Shown: piece after piece, positions 32,342 through 44,650 of the stretch
Layout: each line of letters starts with the position of its first letter
Position numbering within the stretch: the stretch's first letter is position 1
Assembly (NCBI GenBank): GCA_946122785.1
Contig: CAMGYJ010000006.1
Location: forward strand, 3,498,538 to 3,562,537
Direction: 5' to 3'
Length of the DNA stretch: 64,000 nt
Origin: Linum tenue
Lineage: Eukaryota > Streptophyta > Magnoliopsida > Malpighiales > Linaceae
Notes under the pieces: generated by a model
Told to the model about the DNA's origin: nothing
Databases searched by the model: none
What the model saw: only the letters and a program-made list of their open reading frames with translations
Translations under genes and position numbers: made by a program

Positions 32342-34829
32342 ACAACCTAACACTATCAAACCACTTCCTTTTTCTCTGCTTTCTCTCGAGAACCTACCCA
32401 TCCAGAAAATCAAGGGGTTGTCGCCTGCGTCCCTCCAACGAGCGTTGGCAGCCTTCTGCTCCTTTGGCACTTTTCCTTGCTTTTCATGCTTTCCTTCTTC
32501 TCCTTCATTTATTTGGGTTCTCTCCTAATCTTTTGTTGTTGTTATTATCTCTGCCCTGTTTTAGGGAGTTTTCATTTCCGTTCGTGGGCTCTTTCGTCCC
32601 CCTCTATGGGATGTGATTTTGGCCTCTTATCTGTTCGCCTTAGATCTGGAGAAGATGTCTGATCTAAGATGCGAAGGAGGTCGGATCTGACCCAGATCTG
32701 ACTTGTTTTATCCTTTTCTCTCCAATGCCTACCTTCTTGTCACATCTTGCAGGTCATGATGTGTCGGAGATGCAGCATTTGGGCGTTGGACTCGGTTTGA
32801 TAAGCTTGAAGACATAACTACTTCTCCTTTGTTTCCTCCAGCGACCGTCCGGTCGTCTCTGATGGTTTCTCTTTGTTGGCGCGACGGGAGGAGAAAGATG
32901 GCTGGCTTGGGGTGGGATGGATGGAGATGTCTTCTTCCTCATCCCTCCCTCTAGATTTGGTGGAGGTTGATCCATTGCTTGGTGCATGGTGGCGGTTGCT
33001 GGTGGGATGCAGCATGGCAGGTTTGACACAGCGGTCAGCGGCGATGATGGTTCGGCTGCGGCAGTGGAGGTTATCAAAGGGGCAAATTTTTTGCTAGGGT
33101 TCTGAAGGCAAAAGCACCTTTGTTGGGCCTTGGATCTGACCCTATTGGGTTTTAAGACATTTTTTGGGCAGGTTGTTTCTTTGTTTTTCATATCCAGTTG
33201 ATGTTTGCTTGTACTTCTCCAATTGGGTTTGGCCCGTTTGCATCTTAATGAACTGCTATGATAGGATTGAATGACATTTTCTTTTCGCCCTTCCTTCCAA
33301 GCTTGGGTTTTCTCAAACTTGGATTCACTGGATCAAAGAGTGCATCACCACTACGACTTTCTCAGTCAAAGTGAGTGGTCGTCCTTCAGGGGTTTTCCTC
33401 TCACCGCGAGGATTACAACAGGGAGATCCTCTTTCCCATTATTATTTGCTCTTTGTACAGAAGGTTTCACGACTTTAATCAAGCAAGTCATTCGTTCTCA
33501 TGATCTGCATGGTGCATGGATTAACCCCAATGTCCAGTAGTTTCTCATTTTCTCTTTGAAGATGACTCCTTCCTGTTCTTACGGGCTTCAAGACGAGATG
33601 GTGGTAATCTTCTGCATCTTCTTAATGATTATCAAGAGCTTAGTGGGCAGCGGGTTAATCTGCATAAATCTGTTGTTTGCTTTAGTCCAAATCTCAGTCA
33701 ATCTGATCAGAGGATCTCAGTGACTTTCTTGGGGTGGGTTCTTTTGGGTTACAAGTTCGGTATCTTGGCCTTCCCTCCATACTTGGGAGTTCTAAGTTGG
33801 ACACGTTTCGTTGTGGAGGAGAAATTGGTCTTTGTGCTTCAAGGATAGAAGAATCGGGTCTTGTCTGCAGCAGCTAAAGAGGTTTTGCTCAAATCGGTGG
33901 TTGATGCCCTATCATTCATGTAATGTCTTGTTTTCGGTTGCCAAGGGATTTAATTAATCGTTTGAATGCTATAATGACTAGATTTTGATGGGGGGATGTT
34001 CAAGGACATCGACGTATTCATTGTAGGGTTTGGAAGACGTTGTGTTCACCTAAACATGTGGGGGTTTAGGTTTCCGGCAATTTTGGTGTTTCGATCAGGC
34101 GCTTCTTGCCAAAGTTGCTTGGCGAGTCCTTCAGGATCCTCTCAGTTTGTTGTCAAGGCAAATACATGGGTCGTTATTTTAGAACTACGGGTGATTTTTT
34201 AGGGTCCAGTTTGGGAAGCTCCCCCCTCATGGGGCTGGCGGAGTGTGTGTTGTTTGGGATGGATTTGTTACGCGAGGGTTTACGATGAGAAGTTGGGGAT
34301 GAAGCTTCGATTCGGGAATTTGAGGATTCATGGCTCCCAACCAATCCACATTGGGCACCTCAAGCTTCGCCAGGTTCGTTTCAGTCTTCTTTGTTTGTGG
34401 CAGCCTTGATTGATCCAGGGAATTAGAGGTGGAATTCTGCAACTCTGCATCATTTACTCTCCGAGGAGTTAGCGCGGTTAATTCATGGAATCCCCTTAGC
34501 TCAACGGCCACTTCGCGATTCTTTAATCTGGCATTACTATTCAACGGGGTCATTTTTCGCTCGGTCTGCTTATCATCTTGCTTTCCGCATACAACATCCG
34601 TTTCCTACTAAGCCACATATTGATTTGATGGACCCCTCGATCTGGAATTGGGTTTGGGCATGGAAGGTTCCACCAAAGCTTCTCTTCTTTCTATGGCAGT
34701 GCATTCATCGTATCCTCCCGCCTCGTGAAGCTTTAGCAACAAGAGGGATGGAAAGAGTTTTTTCCAATTCTAGTACCATTAAAAAAAAATTACAAAACTA
34801 GCACCAAAATAAAAAAATTTACAATTGTA

Positions 34830-34985
34830 GCACCTTTTCTAACGGAACGCACCCCTAAGGTGCGTTTTATTAATGAACCGCACCATTTAGGTGCATTTCA
34901 TGTGTAAACCGCACCTTAGAGGTGCTTTCCGTGCCACGTCATCACACGAAACGCACCTTAGGGGTGCGATGTGCTCTCTCTGCCG
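34830..34985. repeat. Left palindrome comb of the PMD MULE
   Basis: Repeated inverted motifs such as CGCACCCCTAAGGTGCG, ACCGCACCATTTAGGTGC and CGCACCTTAGGGGTGCG follow one another at 25-40 base intervals just inside the TIR. Confidence 0.75.
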
Positions 34986-35441
34986 CACGGTCTTTCAGAC
35001 CGTTGGATTGAGGGGCGATCGGACGGTGGACCGCACGCCAAATCAGCGATCCGCGCCACGGATCGGAGAGCGCATCAGGAAGGAGTGGTTAGCTCCTCGG
35101 GAGTCTCGGAACGCATCACGAAGGAGCGGTCAGCTCCTCGGGAATCTCGGACCGCATCGAGATGGAGCGATTTCCGCTGGGGGCAAATTTACCAGACCGC
35201 CCCTGAAGGGTGCGGTCTGATGGGTATAAATACCCCCCCCTTCCCCTCTCATTTCTTCACACCACAACCCATTCTTCCTTCTCTCTCTAGATTTTATCTC
35301 TCTAAACCCTCCCCTCCCAAAAGCCTAGGAAATAGAAGTCTGTTGGTTGCGGCTAAGTCCGATCTACCATCAGAATATATTTCTTAGGTTTTTTCCTCAA
35401 AACCCGCCGAGCCGAATCTCTGTCCGAATTTCCCCAAAAAA

Positions 35442-38140
35442 ATGGCTGATTGGTGGCAAGGAGAGGGAGTTTATGTCGATGAATTTCAAGCGGTACGTAC
35501 TCATTATTCTGCTTTAATTTTTGTTGTTGTTATAAGCTTTTTAATTAATCTATGTACTAACCTCGTTTTTATTTTCTCGTAGGTTGGGGAGGACGTGGAT
35601 ATATACAACCAACGGTATTATCTCGAGCAAGGACCGTTGGATCCAATTGACTTGTACGACCAACCCAACCATCGGTCAAGGGATGTTTGGAACGATCACC
35701 CGGTACATACAATTCTTCACCATTTGTCCTTCTTTTATTTTGTTAATGTATTTAGTGTAATATAAAATAAATTTATGTTAATTTTTTAATCGTGTTGGTG
35801 GTTTTCAATAATTTAATCAAATACATAGCGCCACTTACTTCGACTCTTTATAAAGAGATGCACGTCTAAGGAAATGGGGTTTTAAGCGATTATCATTTCC
35901 TCCCATTACCTGGGAAAATCGGGTATTAAGAGATCCTCGGATCCCCCCTTTTTCTGTCAAAAAGACTGCGTTTCTAAGAAGATGTATACCTCTTCTAAGA
36001 GTCTAACGAGTGTTGCTTTGTATTCGATTAAATTATTTAAAACAACCAATACGATTAAATTATTTACCAAACAACCAATACTATTTATTTTTATGTGCAC
36101 AAAAAGAATTTTATTAATTTCAAACAGTTGAATATGTATGTTTCTATTTAAATTATTATTCATTAACAATGTTATTTATGTTAATTAATTTAGTATGTTT
36201 GTTTTACGATAATATGTATGTACCTCTTTAAATTATTATTCATTTACAATGTTATTATGTTAATTAATTTAGGATGTTTGTTTTATGATAATATGAAATG
36301 TCTTTTTATGATAATAAAATTCTGCTTGATGTTGCATAATTTAATTTAATTAATTTAGTTATAAGAAAAAAACCCTTACTAATATATAATAATTAACGTG
36401 TAAATTTTCGCTAGGAGGCACAAACAATAATCCGCTACAGGGGTACCACCAATGTGCTCCCATTCCACCCAGCTATCTTGCCCTTTCTCAAAAGGGCACG
36501 GTTAGACTCGATTAGGCATTTTAATGGCATCCAAATTGATCGCCAACTCATCACCGCATTAGCCGAGAGATGGAGAAAGGAGACCCATTGTTTCAACTTT
36601 AGAGAAGGAGAGGCCACCATCACGCTAAAGGATGTCGCCATCCTAACCCATCTGCCCATCGACGGCAAACCGGTGTACGTGAGTGATCATCCCCCCGAGG
36701 ATCGTGACGGTATGCCCGGTTGGGTTCATTTCATCCACAGTCATTTGGGAGTGAAAGTACCGGTGAAGGGTTGCGTTGATGCGACCGATCGCATGCCACC
36801 AATGAGGAAACACCAAGTCTCAATTACATGGTTGACGAAGTATTTTAGAGACCATTACGAGAGTCGTCCCCTAACCGAGGAAAGTCCGGAGGATGAGAAG
36901 GAGAGATATGCTCGTGTCTATCTCATAGGCATGATCGGAGGAGTGTTCTTCTCCAAGAAATCAAGCAATCTCCTTAGTTGTGGATGGCTTAGGATCATCT
37001 TCAGTAGTTGGGAGGAGATGATGGAGTATAGTTGGGCATCCGCTTGCCTAGCTATGATCTACCACAACTTGTCCAACGTCCAGACAGGGATTGGCCAATC
37101 GATCATCCCCTAAGAGGTGAAGCTTATGGTACAAGGTAAACTTCTCATACCCCATCATGTAGTCATAACACATTTTCCCTTGTGTTTTATCTTATTGTAG
37201 TTTCGTTATTGTCTTATTAATAAGGTGCTCGGACACACAACATGCGACAACCTTGTCCAACACAAGTTGGACGAGTATCGGAGGAGGTTTGAGCGACTTT
37301 GGGAAGGAGAGGTAACTTTTATACTATGATCCATTTATATTTTTTTCCATGGGACTACATGTATTTTTCTAATTAATTAATCTTACGTTACTCATTTCTT
37401 TCTTGTAGATCGTCTTCGATCCATACCCGGAGAACATCGTTCATTGGCACAGCAATTCCCCGGTCATATCGGGCAATGGTGCACGAGGGTTCCTCTAATT
37501 TGTTTTGGGACCGTGGAGTGGCACTTGCCGGATCGATGCCTCCGTCAGTTTGGTCGGGAGCAGTGCATTCCGTTGGAGGTCCCCGATAGTCAAAGGGCCT
37601 TCCATGGCCGAGATGGTCGGCAAGGTACTCGCGATTGGCCCACGAAGTTGAAGAACTTCATCGCGATTTGGGAGAACCGACAATTACAGGATATTGTCAC
37701 TCCAAATCAAGTGGGCCGAATGGGGTATCATGACCCATACTTGGATCGATATCGGCAAACATCGGTTCGTTACATGACTCCGGAGGGTGCGGCCGATGGT
37801 GCATTAGTAAGTATATTCCGTCTAAACATACTATGAAATATTACTTGGTTCCTAAATCTTTTTCTAATTTTTTTTTTGTGATTTAGGCTGATGGGATCGA
37901 GCGGATCAAAGATATGACTACCGGAAGAACTGAGTTGGGCAATGAAGATGTGAGCTTCATCAGGAGGATGGCAAACAATCTACTTGGCTGTATCAGAGCT
38001 CAGGGCCGGGATATCCGCCCGCGCCTGCACCCCCACCACCTCCGGTACAACTTGATGTCCCCGATCCCCCACCACCATACGAGAGAAAGAAGAGCAAGAG
38101 GGTTCGGGAAAGGCCCAACGTGCCCGACGTAACGCCATAA
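35442..38140 (+). pseudogene. Plant mobile domain (PMD, MAIN-like) gene in a MULE
   Basis: Exon 1 35442-35492 (MADWWQGEGVYVDEF), exon 2 35583-35702, exon 3 36415-37113, then exons near 37200-37311, 37409-37809 and 37888-38140, all with GT-AG edges. Exon 3 is a classic PMD start: RHFNGIQIDRQLITALAERW, THCFNFREGEATITLKDVAIL, HLPIDGKPVY. Later exons carry VPLICFGTVEWHLPDRCLRQFG and HDPYLDRYR. A stop ends exon 3 early, and frames shift near 37440 and 38000 before a Pro-rich tail. In Arabidopsis, host PMD proteins such as MAIN and MAIL1 act in silencing and genome stability. This copy looks dead unless splicing avoids the breaks. Confidence 0.8.
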
Positions 38141-38510
38141 GGTGCGGTTTTGGTCTGCCATGCAGCCCTACGTCTATAATTCTGCATGGGTGATTGTCGG
38201 GTGTCGGAAAATAATTGACACACAGACCGCACTGGGGGGATGCGGTCTGTGTGGCTAAACCGCACCTTAAATAGGCGGTTTGGTTTTGGAGGAACAAATC
38301 GCATCTCTAAGGTGCGGTTTGTCTAGGTCAGGCCAAAACCGCACCTCGGCCATGCGGTTTGTGTAGGGCAGACGTGAAGCCGCATGGCCAAGATGCGGTT
38401 TAGGCCCAGGAAAATGGACCGCACCCTACAGGTGCGGTTTATATATAAAACGCACCTGGAGGATGCGGTTTATATGTAAAACGCACCTCAAGGGTGCGGT
38501 CCAAAAAAAA
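38138..38510. repeat. Right palindrome comb of the PMD MULE
   Basis: At least ten ACCGCACC / GGTGCGGT type motifs in alternating orientation at 25-45 base spacing, mirroring the left side. They could fold into a row of hairpins or bind a symmetric protein. Confidence 0.75.
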
Positions 38511-38718
38511 CGGTGCTAGTTTTTTAAATATTTTTGGAAGAGTGCTAGTTTTGTAATTTTTTTTAAAGGTGCTATTTCTGGAAAAAACTCGGATGGAAAT
38601 CATTCTCATTTGTTCAGTTTGTGGTCGCAAAGAAGAAACAATCAAACACCTATTCTTCCGTTGTCCTGTTGCGCGGAGACTATGGCGGATGGTGGGACTT
38701 CATAGACATTTAGGTCGC

Positions 38719-40134
38719 TGACTCACTCCTACTGTCACTCTAGAAAATGGCCAAGTGTAACCACTTCCTAAAGCGTAGTATAGCGGGTTTGGGTTTTATT
38801 GTCAACCCGGGTCCTAGATGTGATGACTACTCAGTGAATTCGTATTATCTAGCAATGCAACTTTAGTGAAGATCTAAACTAACAAGCAAACAAAACAACT
38901 AAACGGTTGTATTCAGGTTAAGAGAGGTCACCCAGATATGGTTCCCCCTAGACTGCAGTTAAGCCGGATTGTAATTACCAAGTTAAGTTTCTATGATAGT
39001 TATACTGCGGAAGGTTCTCAAACAGTCTGAAGTCTCGACTAAAGGTCTTCAGACCCTCTCAATCTGAGTCTCTAGCGGGCGACTAACCTCCACCGGAGTA
39101 AACAGATTGAGGGCCTATGAACAAAACCTCCACTACCGAATTGAATTCGGTACAGAGTAGTGAATTGGCTCCTCGACTAAAGTCACCAATTCACTACCTT
39201 CGATTAAGGATACTCTATCAACCTAGGCAGATATTATCATTCTAGGTTAAAGCAGAAACAACAGGAATTTGATCAGGATTCATGCCATTCAATCATTCAA
39301 ACCTCAATCGAATATAATCAATTCATAGAAACAGTACTTGGGTTCATACAATCAAACCTAACATACAGAACTAGGGTTTCCCACACCCAGATGAATGGGA
39401 GAACTACTCCATGGAGAAAGAAGCAAAAGCAGAATCAGACGCGGAAATCATACTGTGAAGATGGATTTCTGCTCCTGGACGTTGAATCGGCACTTCTCCA
39501 AGCTCAAGCCAAGCTCCAATGGTGTTGAAGATTAAGCTAGGGCACTTGGAGACTCTTGTTCGTCGCTTTCTCTCTCTAGGAACCGCTCTGTCTCTCAAAA
39601 ACTCGAATCCCCCTCTGTTCTGGCTGAAATCTGCTTAAAACCAGAATTTCCTTACTCGCACGGGCAGGCCGCACGGCCGTGCGGCTCACCATCTTGCCCG
39701 TGCGAGTCGAAACGCAGCGTATCATTAAGTCGATCCTCAGCCATCTCGCACGGCCAGGGTTGCACTTTGCACGGCCGTGCGGATTTCACTTGTGCCCGTG
39801 TTTGCTCTCGCACAATCCCGCACGGCCAAACTGGTCATTTGCACGGCCGTGCGGGTTTTCTGCTCTGCCCGTGCGTGCTCTCGCACAATCCCGCACGGCC
39901 AAACTAGTCACTTGCACGGCCGTGCGGGTTGTGGGTGTGCCCGTGCGACTTCCTCAGAACCTCGCCATGCGTCCGATCCTCGTCCAATCGACACTAAACT
40001 CGCTCCCACGCGTCCATTCACGTACTAGGACCTGAAATATGATAAACAAGCACAACCTAGCGTGAAATCGGCCTAAAACACGAGAATCATGAGTAAGAGC
40101 AGGGGTAAAAACATGTGTAAATAACGGTCTATCA
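38719..40134 (-). repeat. Solo LTR, Athila-like A family
   Basis: 1416 bp, TGACTCACTCC to GGTCTATCA, with duplication GTCGC at 38714-38718 and 40135-40139. It is close to the LTRs of element A, including GCACGGCCGTGC palindromes and two copies of the roughly 72-bp unit (near 39803 and 39876). No internal part remains, so it arose by recombination between two LTRs. It sits inside the LINE. Confidence 0.93.
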
Positions 40135-40139
40135 GTCGC

Positions 40140-40830
40140 TGGCAAAAGGGTTCTTTCGTTGGTTTCATTCGGTTTTCATTGTTCAAAGAAGGGCCGGATT
40201 TAGACTATCTTTTTCTGCAGGTTATTTGTTTGCTTTGGAGACTTTGGAAAAACAGATGCTCTGTTTTCTATGATTATAAGCAGGTCAAAGTGGACACACT
40301 TGCAACACAATGGAAACATCAAGTCCAGGAGAATTATCGGGCTCTACTTCAGGGTGCTTCGAATCTTGTCACACCTTCTCATCATACTCCAGCCAATTCT
40401 TCACCTGCCTCCGTGGCAGATTACGTTGCCTCGTTCGGTGTAGGTACAAGATCAGGGAATCCGGGGTCTGCAGCTTTTGTTATTCGCCATGCTTCAGGTG
40501 TTGTCATTGTGACAAAGGCGACAAGTTATGTTGGGTCTCCAATCCGTATGTTCTAGAGGCTTTGGCTATGAGGGATTGTCTCATCACTGTTCACAATGCC
40601 GGTTGATGAGTCTTTGCATTCAAGGTGATGCTAAAGTGTTTATAGATAAATGCAGAGCGGACAGACAAGTGATTCAAAGATTGGGATTCTATTATAAGAA
40701 AATTGCTTTGCTGCTTCATGAAGTACCCACCATTTCTCTACGCTTTGTTGGTAGAGCTAATAAAAGAGCACCTCATTCGGTAGCTCGTCACGCTCTAGGT
40801 TTAATTTTTCGCCTCGGCTTCTAGCGAGGT
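40140..40830 (+). pseudogene. LINE RNase H-like tail
   Basis: Readable over several frames: FLQVICLLWRLWKNRCSVFYDY (40179-40556 frame), then AFVIRHASGVVIV and EALAMRDCL-type sequence of the plant LINE RNase H domain. Several stops are present. It continues the open LINE frame across the solo LTR. Confidence 0.65.
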
Positions 40831-42490
40831 TTGACTTTGTTACTTGGTTATATTCTCGATCGAGACTTTGTATCTTTGAACTTTGTTCTACCTCTTTTTC
40901 AGAGGAATCTAATGGCAAAAAATACCCATATATTTGGATTTCGTACTCAACCCAATTGGGTATGAGCAAAACTGTCATCCCTAATTTTTTATCACTTTAA
41001 AAACTGAAAATGAGCTAAGCAAAATAGAAAAGAAGACACCAATGTAATTTTCTGTTAATGGCATAAAATTATCGCTGGTGTAGGTAACCTGGAGCTGTTG
41101 TTTGGTGTGCTTAGAGGTGGCACTTCTCAATTCAATCCATCAATCCAATCCAACTAATCCAGTCCATTTAACTGCAATCAATTTGATCCAAATTCAATTG
41201 GATTGGTGTATTCATGGATTGATCCATGGATCCAAATGGCAAATTATAATTTAATACCTATATTTTTTATATTTTACATTTTGGTACCCAAAATTTAATT
41301 TCTATACGAAAAATATTATTGAAAAATACATTTTGGTACCTAACATTTTTTATTATGACATTTTAGGGGTTAATTGCATGGTTGGTCACTGAGATTACAA
41401 AAAATGTTCAAATTTGGTCACTCGAAATATTTAAATCCATTGATGGTACTTCACTTTACGAAAACCGTTCACCTTTGGTCACTCTTCGTTAGTCGCCGTC
41501 CATCTCCGTTAACGGCGTCCGTTAAGTGATGACGTGGCTGACAGAATCGCCTAATCAACAATTTTTAACCAGAAAATTAACAGACCCGACCCACCATGTC
41601 ATCTAAACCTACCCAACCCTCTAACCAGACCAGACCCGACACAACCCACCAACCCTTTAACTAAAATACCCACACAATTGAACCCTAATTTCTAAAACAC
41701 CTACCCTTTCAGATCGTGCGCCATCTGTCGTCCTTCCGAGTTTCTTCCTTTACTACTTTGTTCGTGAAGAAACCGACGACGAAGGAGGGATGAAGCCAAC
41801 CACAAAGTGTTCTTGATCGCGCGCCGTCTTTTCCCCCCAATACAAGTCCAAACCCCTCTCCCATTTTCTTCTTCATCGCGCGCCGTCTTTTTCCCTCTTC
41901 TCTCTGACAACGTAACCCTAAATTGAAGCTTCGATTCTCCTCTTCTCTCCGACAACGAGACCCTAAAGGTGAGTTTGCTATTTTGGCTTTTGTTAGTTCG
42001 AGTAATGTCTGGAAAGTATGAAAAGAGAAAATAAGAAGGGGGCAGACGAGAGTATAAAGTGGTGTTGTGCCTTTTGGGGGTTCTCTTTTAGCTTTGTTTT
42101 ATACTAATAAATTGCAGGTTGTTGTTGGTTTTCTAGGTCACCATTTCACCGAAGGAACCATGGTGGGCATGTGCGGGCTCCAAATGAAACTCAGCCTAAA
42201 TATTGTAAGTCTCCCATCGTTTTCGCTCTTGTCTTTATGGTAGATGGCTGGTCTGGGTTGTCCTTTTCCACAGTTGGCCTTTATTAGAGACGAGGACAAC
42301 ACTTTGGGTAGTTTTCGAATAGAAAAATACAAGATTATGTGGGAATGACAAAAATGCAGCCTTAGGGTTTGACATTTTCTGTCTTTTAATAGAAGCTGGT
42401 GGGACTTGACCACCTACTTACCTGTTGCTCCATAAATGCTCGTTTCTTTTGAAATTAACTCCTTTCAATTGCTGTTTTTTTACCAAACAG

Positions 42491-43808
42491 GTGCTTCCAG
42501 TGGAGAGAAGAAAGGAGAAAAGGGGTGCTGGAGATGAGTTGGATAATGATTCTGACTATGATGAGGATGAAGACAACGACTATTTGGAGGATTCAGAAGA
42601 AGATAGTTCAAGGGACAATGCACAATTTGAAGCAAATATCACTCAAGAGGTGGAAGCCGACATGGGTACTTTTGAAGTGGATGATGGGCAACCTGAACTA
42701 CAAAGGGAAGGGTCTGATTATCAAGACTCTGATGATCGTAGGATCATTGTAAGCTCGGACTCGGATGAAGGAACCAGTCTTGGGAATTCCCTAATGATCG
42801 AGACATGGAGAGGCCTACTTTTGCTGCTTCCCAGAAGTTTAGCAGCTTTGGAGTCCTAAAAGATGCAATAAAGCAACATGCTTTCGTTGAGAAGAGGCTA
42901 GTCCACTTTAAAAAGAATGATGGAAAGAGGCTGCAAGTAGTGTGCGCTCCTCCTTGCGATTGGTGCATTTGGGCTTTGAAGATGAGCATCGAAGATTCTG
43001 TCCAAATCAAGAAGTGAAAGGTTGAGCTCTCACCAGATTGTAGGAAGACGTTCAAGGTCAAGTACGCTACTGCAAAGTTTCTCGGCTCCAAGTTAAGTAG
43101 GAAGATGGCATGCGATAGGAACATGAAAAGGGGCTTGCTGAAGCACATTGTGAAAGAAGACTACAAGGAAGCCGTGAAGGACTCGAAGGCTTGGAGAATA
43201 CGACATGCAACAATTGAGAGGAAGATATCAACGAGTGGTCTGGTTCTTTGACGGAAAAAATTGAGAAGAAGTTGCGGGAGTGGGAAGAAGAAGCTGTAAA
43301 GTGGACAGTTGTTTCAAATGGAAGGGATCACTTTGAAGTGAGTTGGCATGACAAGCAGGTTGTGGTCAATTTGAAGGCGAAGACATGCACTTATCGACGA
43401 TGGAAGTTAAATGGGATCCCTTGTCATCATGCTATCCAGGCAATTGGTTTGGATAACCCAAGGTTGTATGATTATGTTGCAAAATGCTACACCAAGGAAA
43501 CCGCAGCAGCAATATATGAGCATTCTATTTCGCCAACCAATGGTAAAGACTATTGGCCACAGTCCGAGTTGGGAGATTGTGGCATTCCTCCTGTTCAAAG
43601 TTCGAAGAAGAGAGGAAGACCAAGGAAACAGAGGAGAAAGGGATTGGATGAGGATGTAGAAGCCAAGAAGAAACAAAAGAAGGGGGGAAGAGAATCTTCA
43701 AAACCGGAAGGGAAGCAATACAAGTGTAAAGTTCGTGGTGTACTAGGCCACAACAAGACTTTCCATGATGAAGCAAGGAAACAGAAGGTAGAAGAAAGGA
43801 GGAAATAG
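42491..43808 (+). pseudogene. MuDR-type transposase, internally deleted
   Basis: An exon edge at 42491 (CAG acceptor) leads into an acidic Asp/Glu region. Then comes the MuDR DNA-binding domain in another frame (FGVLKDAIKQHAFVEKRLVHFKKNDGKRLQVVC, CDWCIW), with a stop at 43015. The catalytic DDE part is missing. The C-terminal part resumes at 43248 with a SWIM-type finger (VVNLKAKTCTYRRWKLNGIPCHHAI, in which one expected Cys reads Tyr) and a basic RKKRGRP-like tail with a damaged zinc knuckle. It cannot encode active transposase; the element would need one in trans. Confidence 0.82.
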
Positions 43809-44650
43809 AAGGAAGAAGCAAAAAGGCAGCAACAACTTGAAAGGGCTGAGCGAAACAGACTTGCAGCGTTAAGAAAACGGCAAGAGAAAGCTGCAAATGC
43901 TGCTTCTTCATCGTCTAGAAAGCCCCCACATGTAGTTCAACTCATGCCAGATGTAAACTTTTATAACTTTCTTCATTTCCCCACCTTATCAAGTATTTCC
44001 AGCATACTAATGTGGCTTAATTTGTAGGGAAGTACTCGAAGGCCATCAAGTCAAGGCTATCAACTCTCACAGATTTAAAGCCAAGTGACTCAAGTAGAGT
44101 AGTTGTGAAGAGTAGATTTAAGTCATGCAGTGGGCGGTTAGGTCATTGTGAATGGTTATTTTAAACTTTGAAGCCTCTGAGGCCTCATGCAAATCAATGT
44201 GGATTTGCCATTTTGTCATACAAGTCCATGAAACTTGACTTGTTAATTATGCATGGCTCTTTTGGACAACATAGCCGTTAGTGATCTAATTATGAATGAC
44301 TATCAAATTTGATCTTTCTGTTTCCGACTTAACTGGAAAATTGAGTATCATGCAGAACACGTTAAGCATTGAAGTGTGGTTCTAAAACTGGCTTTTTCCA
44401 GTTTCCAAAGGTCGTCCTTACATGTTTTTCCAGTGACCAAATGTGGTCCTTACATGTTTTTCTAGTGACCAAATATAAGTGTTACTAGGATTTTTGGTGA
44501 CTAAATTTAATCTGAACAACTTTCTGCATGGTCAATCGTACAACTAATCAGAACTTTTAGATGCAAAAAGTAAAATTTAATTTTTCTAGGGTTACAGTCT
44601 ACAATACAAAAACGAACAATTACATCAGTTGTGATTCAGCAAATAGCTTC

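Larger units (their letters stand above)
31800..33259. other. Intergenic DNA with palindrome-rich repeat remnant
   Basis: 32016-32345 carries hairpin-forming GTGGTTCGAGTT/AACTCGAACCAC motifs and a 28-bp direct repeat, like the subterminal region of a MULE. 32480-33260 is T-rich to GC-mixed with no recognisable domain; it may be 5' flank or leader of the LINE that follows. Confidence 0.4.
34755..38590. mobile_element. MULE carrying a plant mobile domain gene
   Basis: 3836 bp with a perfect 9-bp duplication GGATGGAAA (34746-34754 and 38591-38599). TIRs start GAGTTTTTTCC and share TTACAAAACTAGCAC about 40 bases in. Both subterminal regions are filled with palindromic ACCGCACC/GGTGCGGT motifs. 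The only gene seen is a degraded plant mobile domain gene; no MuDR transposase is present. Association of the PMD family with MULEs is known. It inserted into the LINE zinc-finger region. Confidence 0.87.
33260..40920 (+). mobile_element. Decayed LINE (L1-type non-LTR retrotransposon) with two insertions
   Basis: Pieces at 33260-34754, 38600-38718 and 40140-40920 read in order as one plant LINE. The first has the RT signatures (RGLQQGDPLS-like and FEDDSFLF, the FADD box). The second has a zinc-binding motif (CSVCGRKEETIKHLFFRCP). The third has the RNase H-like tail. An A-rich end is near 40920. The endonuclease part is missing, so it is 5' truncated, and stops occur throughout. A MULE and a solo LTR interrupt it, each with target duplications that restore LINE sequence when removed. 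Confidence 0.75.

Noticed and set aside
36435..36668. 77-codon minus-strand frame
   Set aside because: Antisense shadow of PMD exon 3.
40907..40985. Very short hAT MITE ending in GTCATCCCTAA
   Set aside because: The left terminus is incomplete and no 8-bp duplication was found; the left part may be the LINE A-tail.
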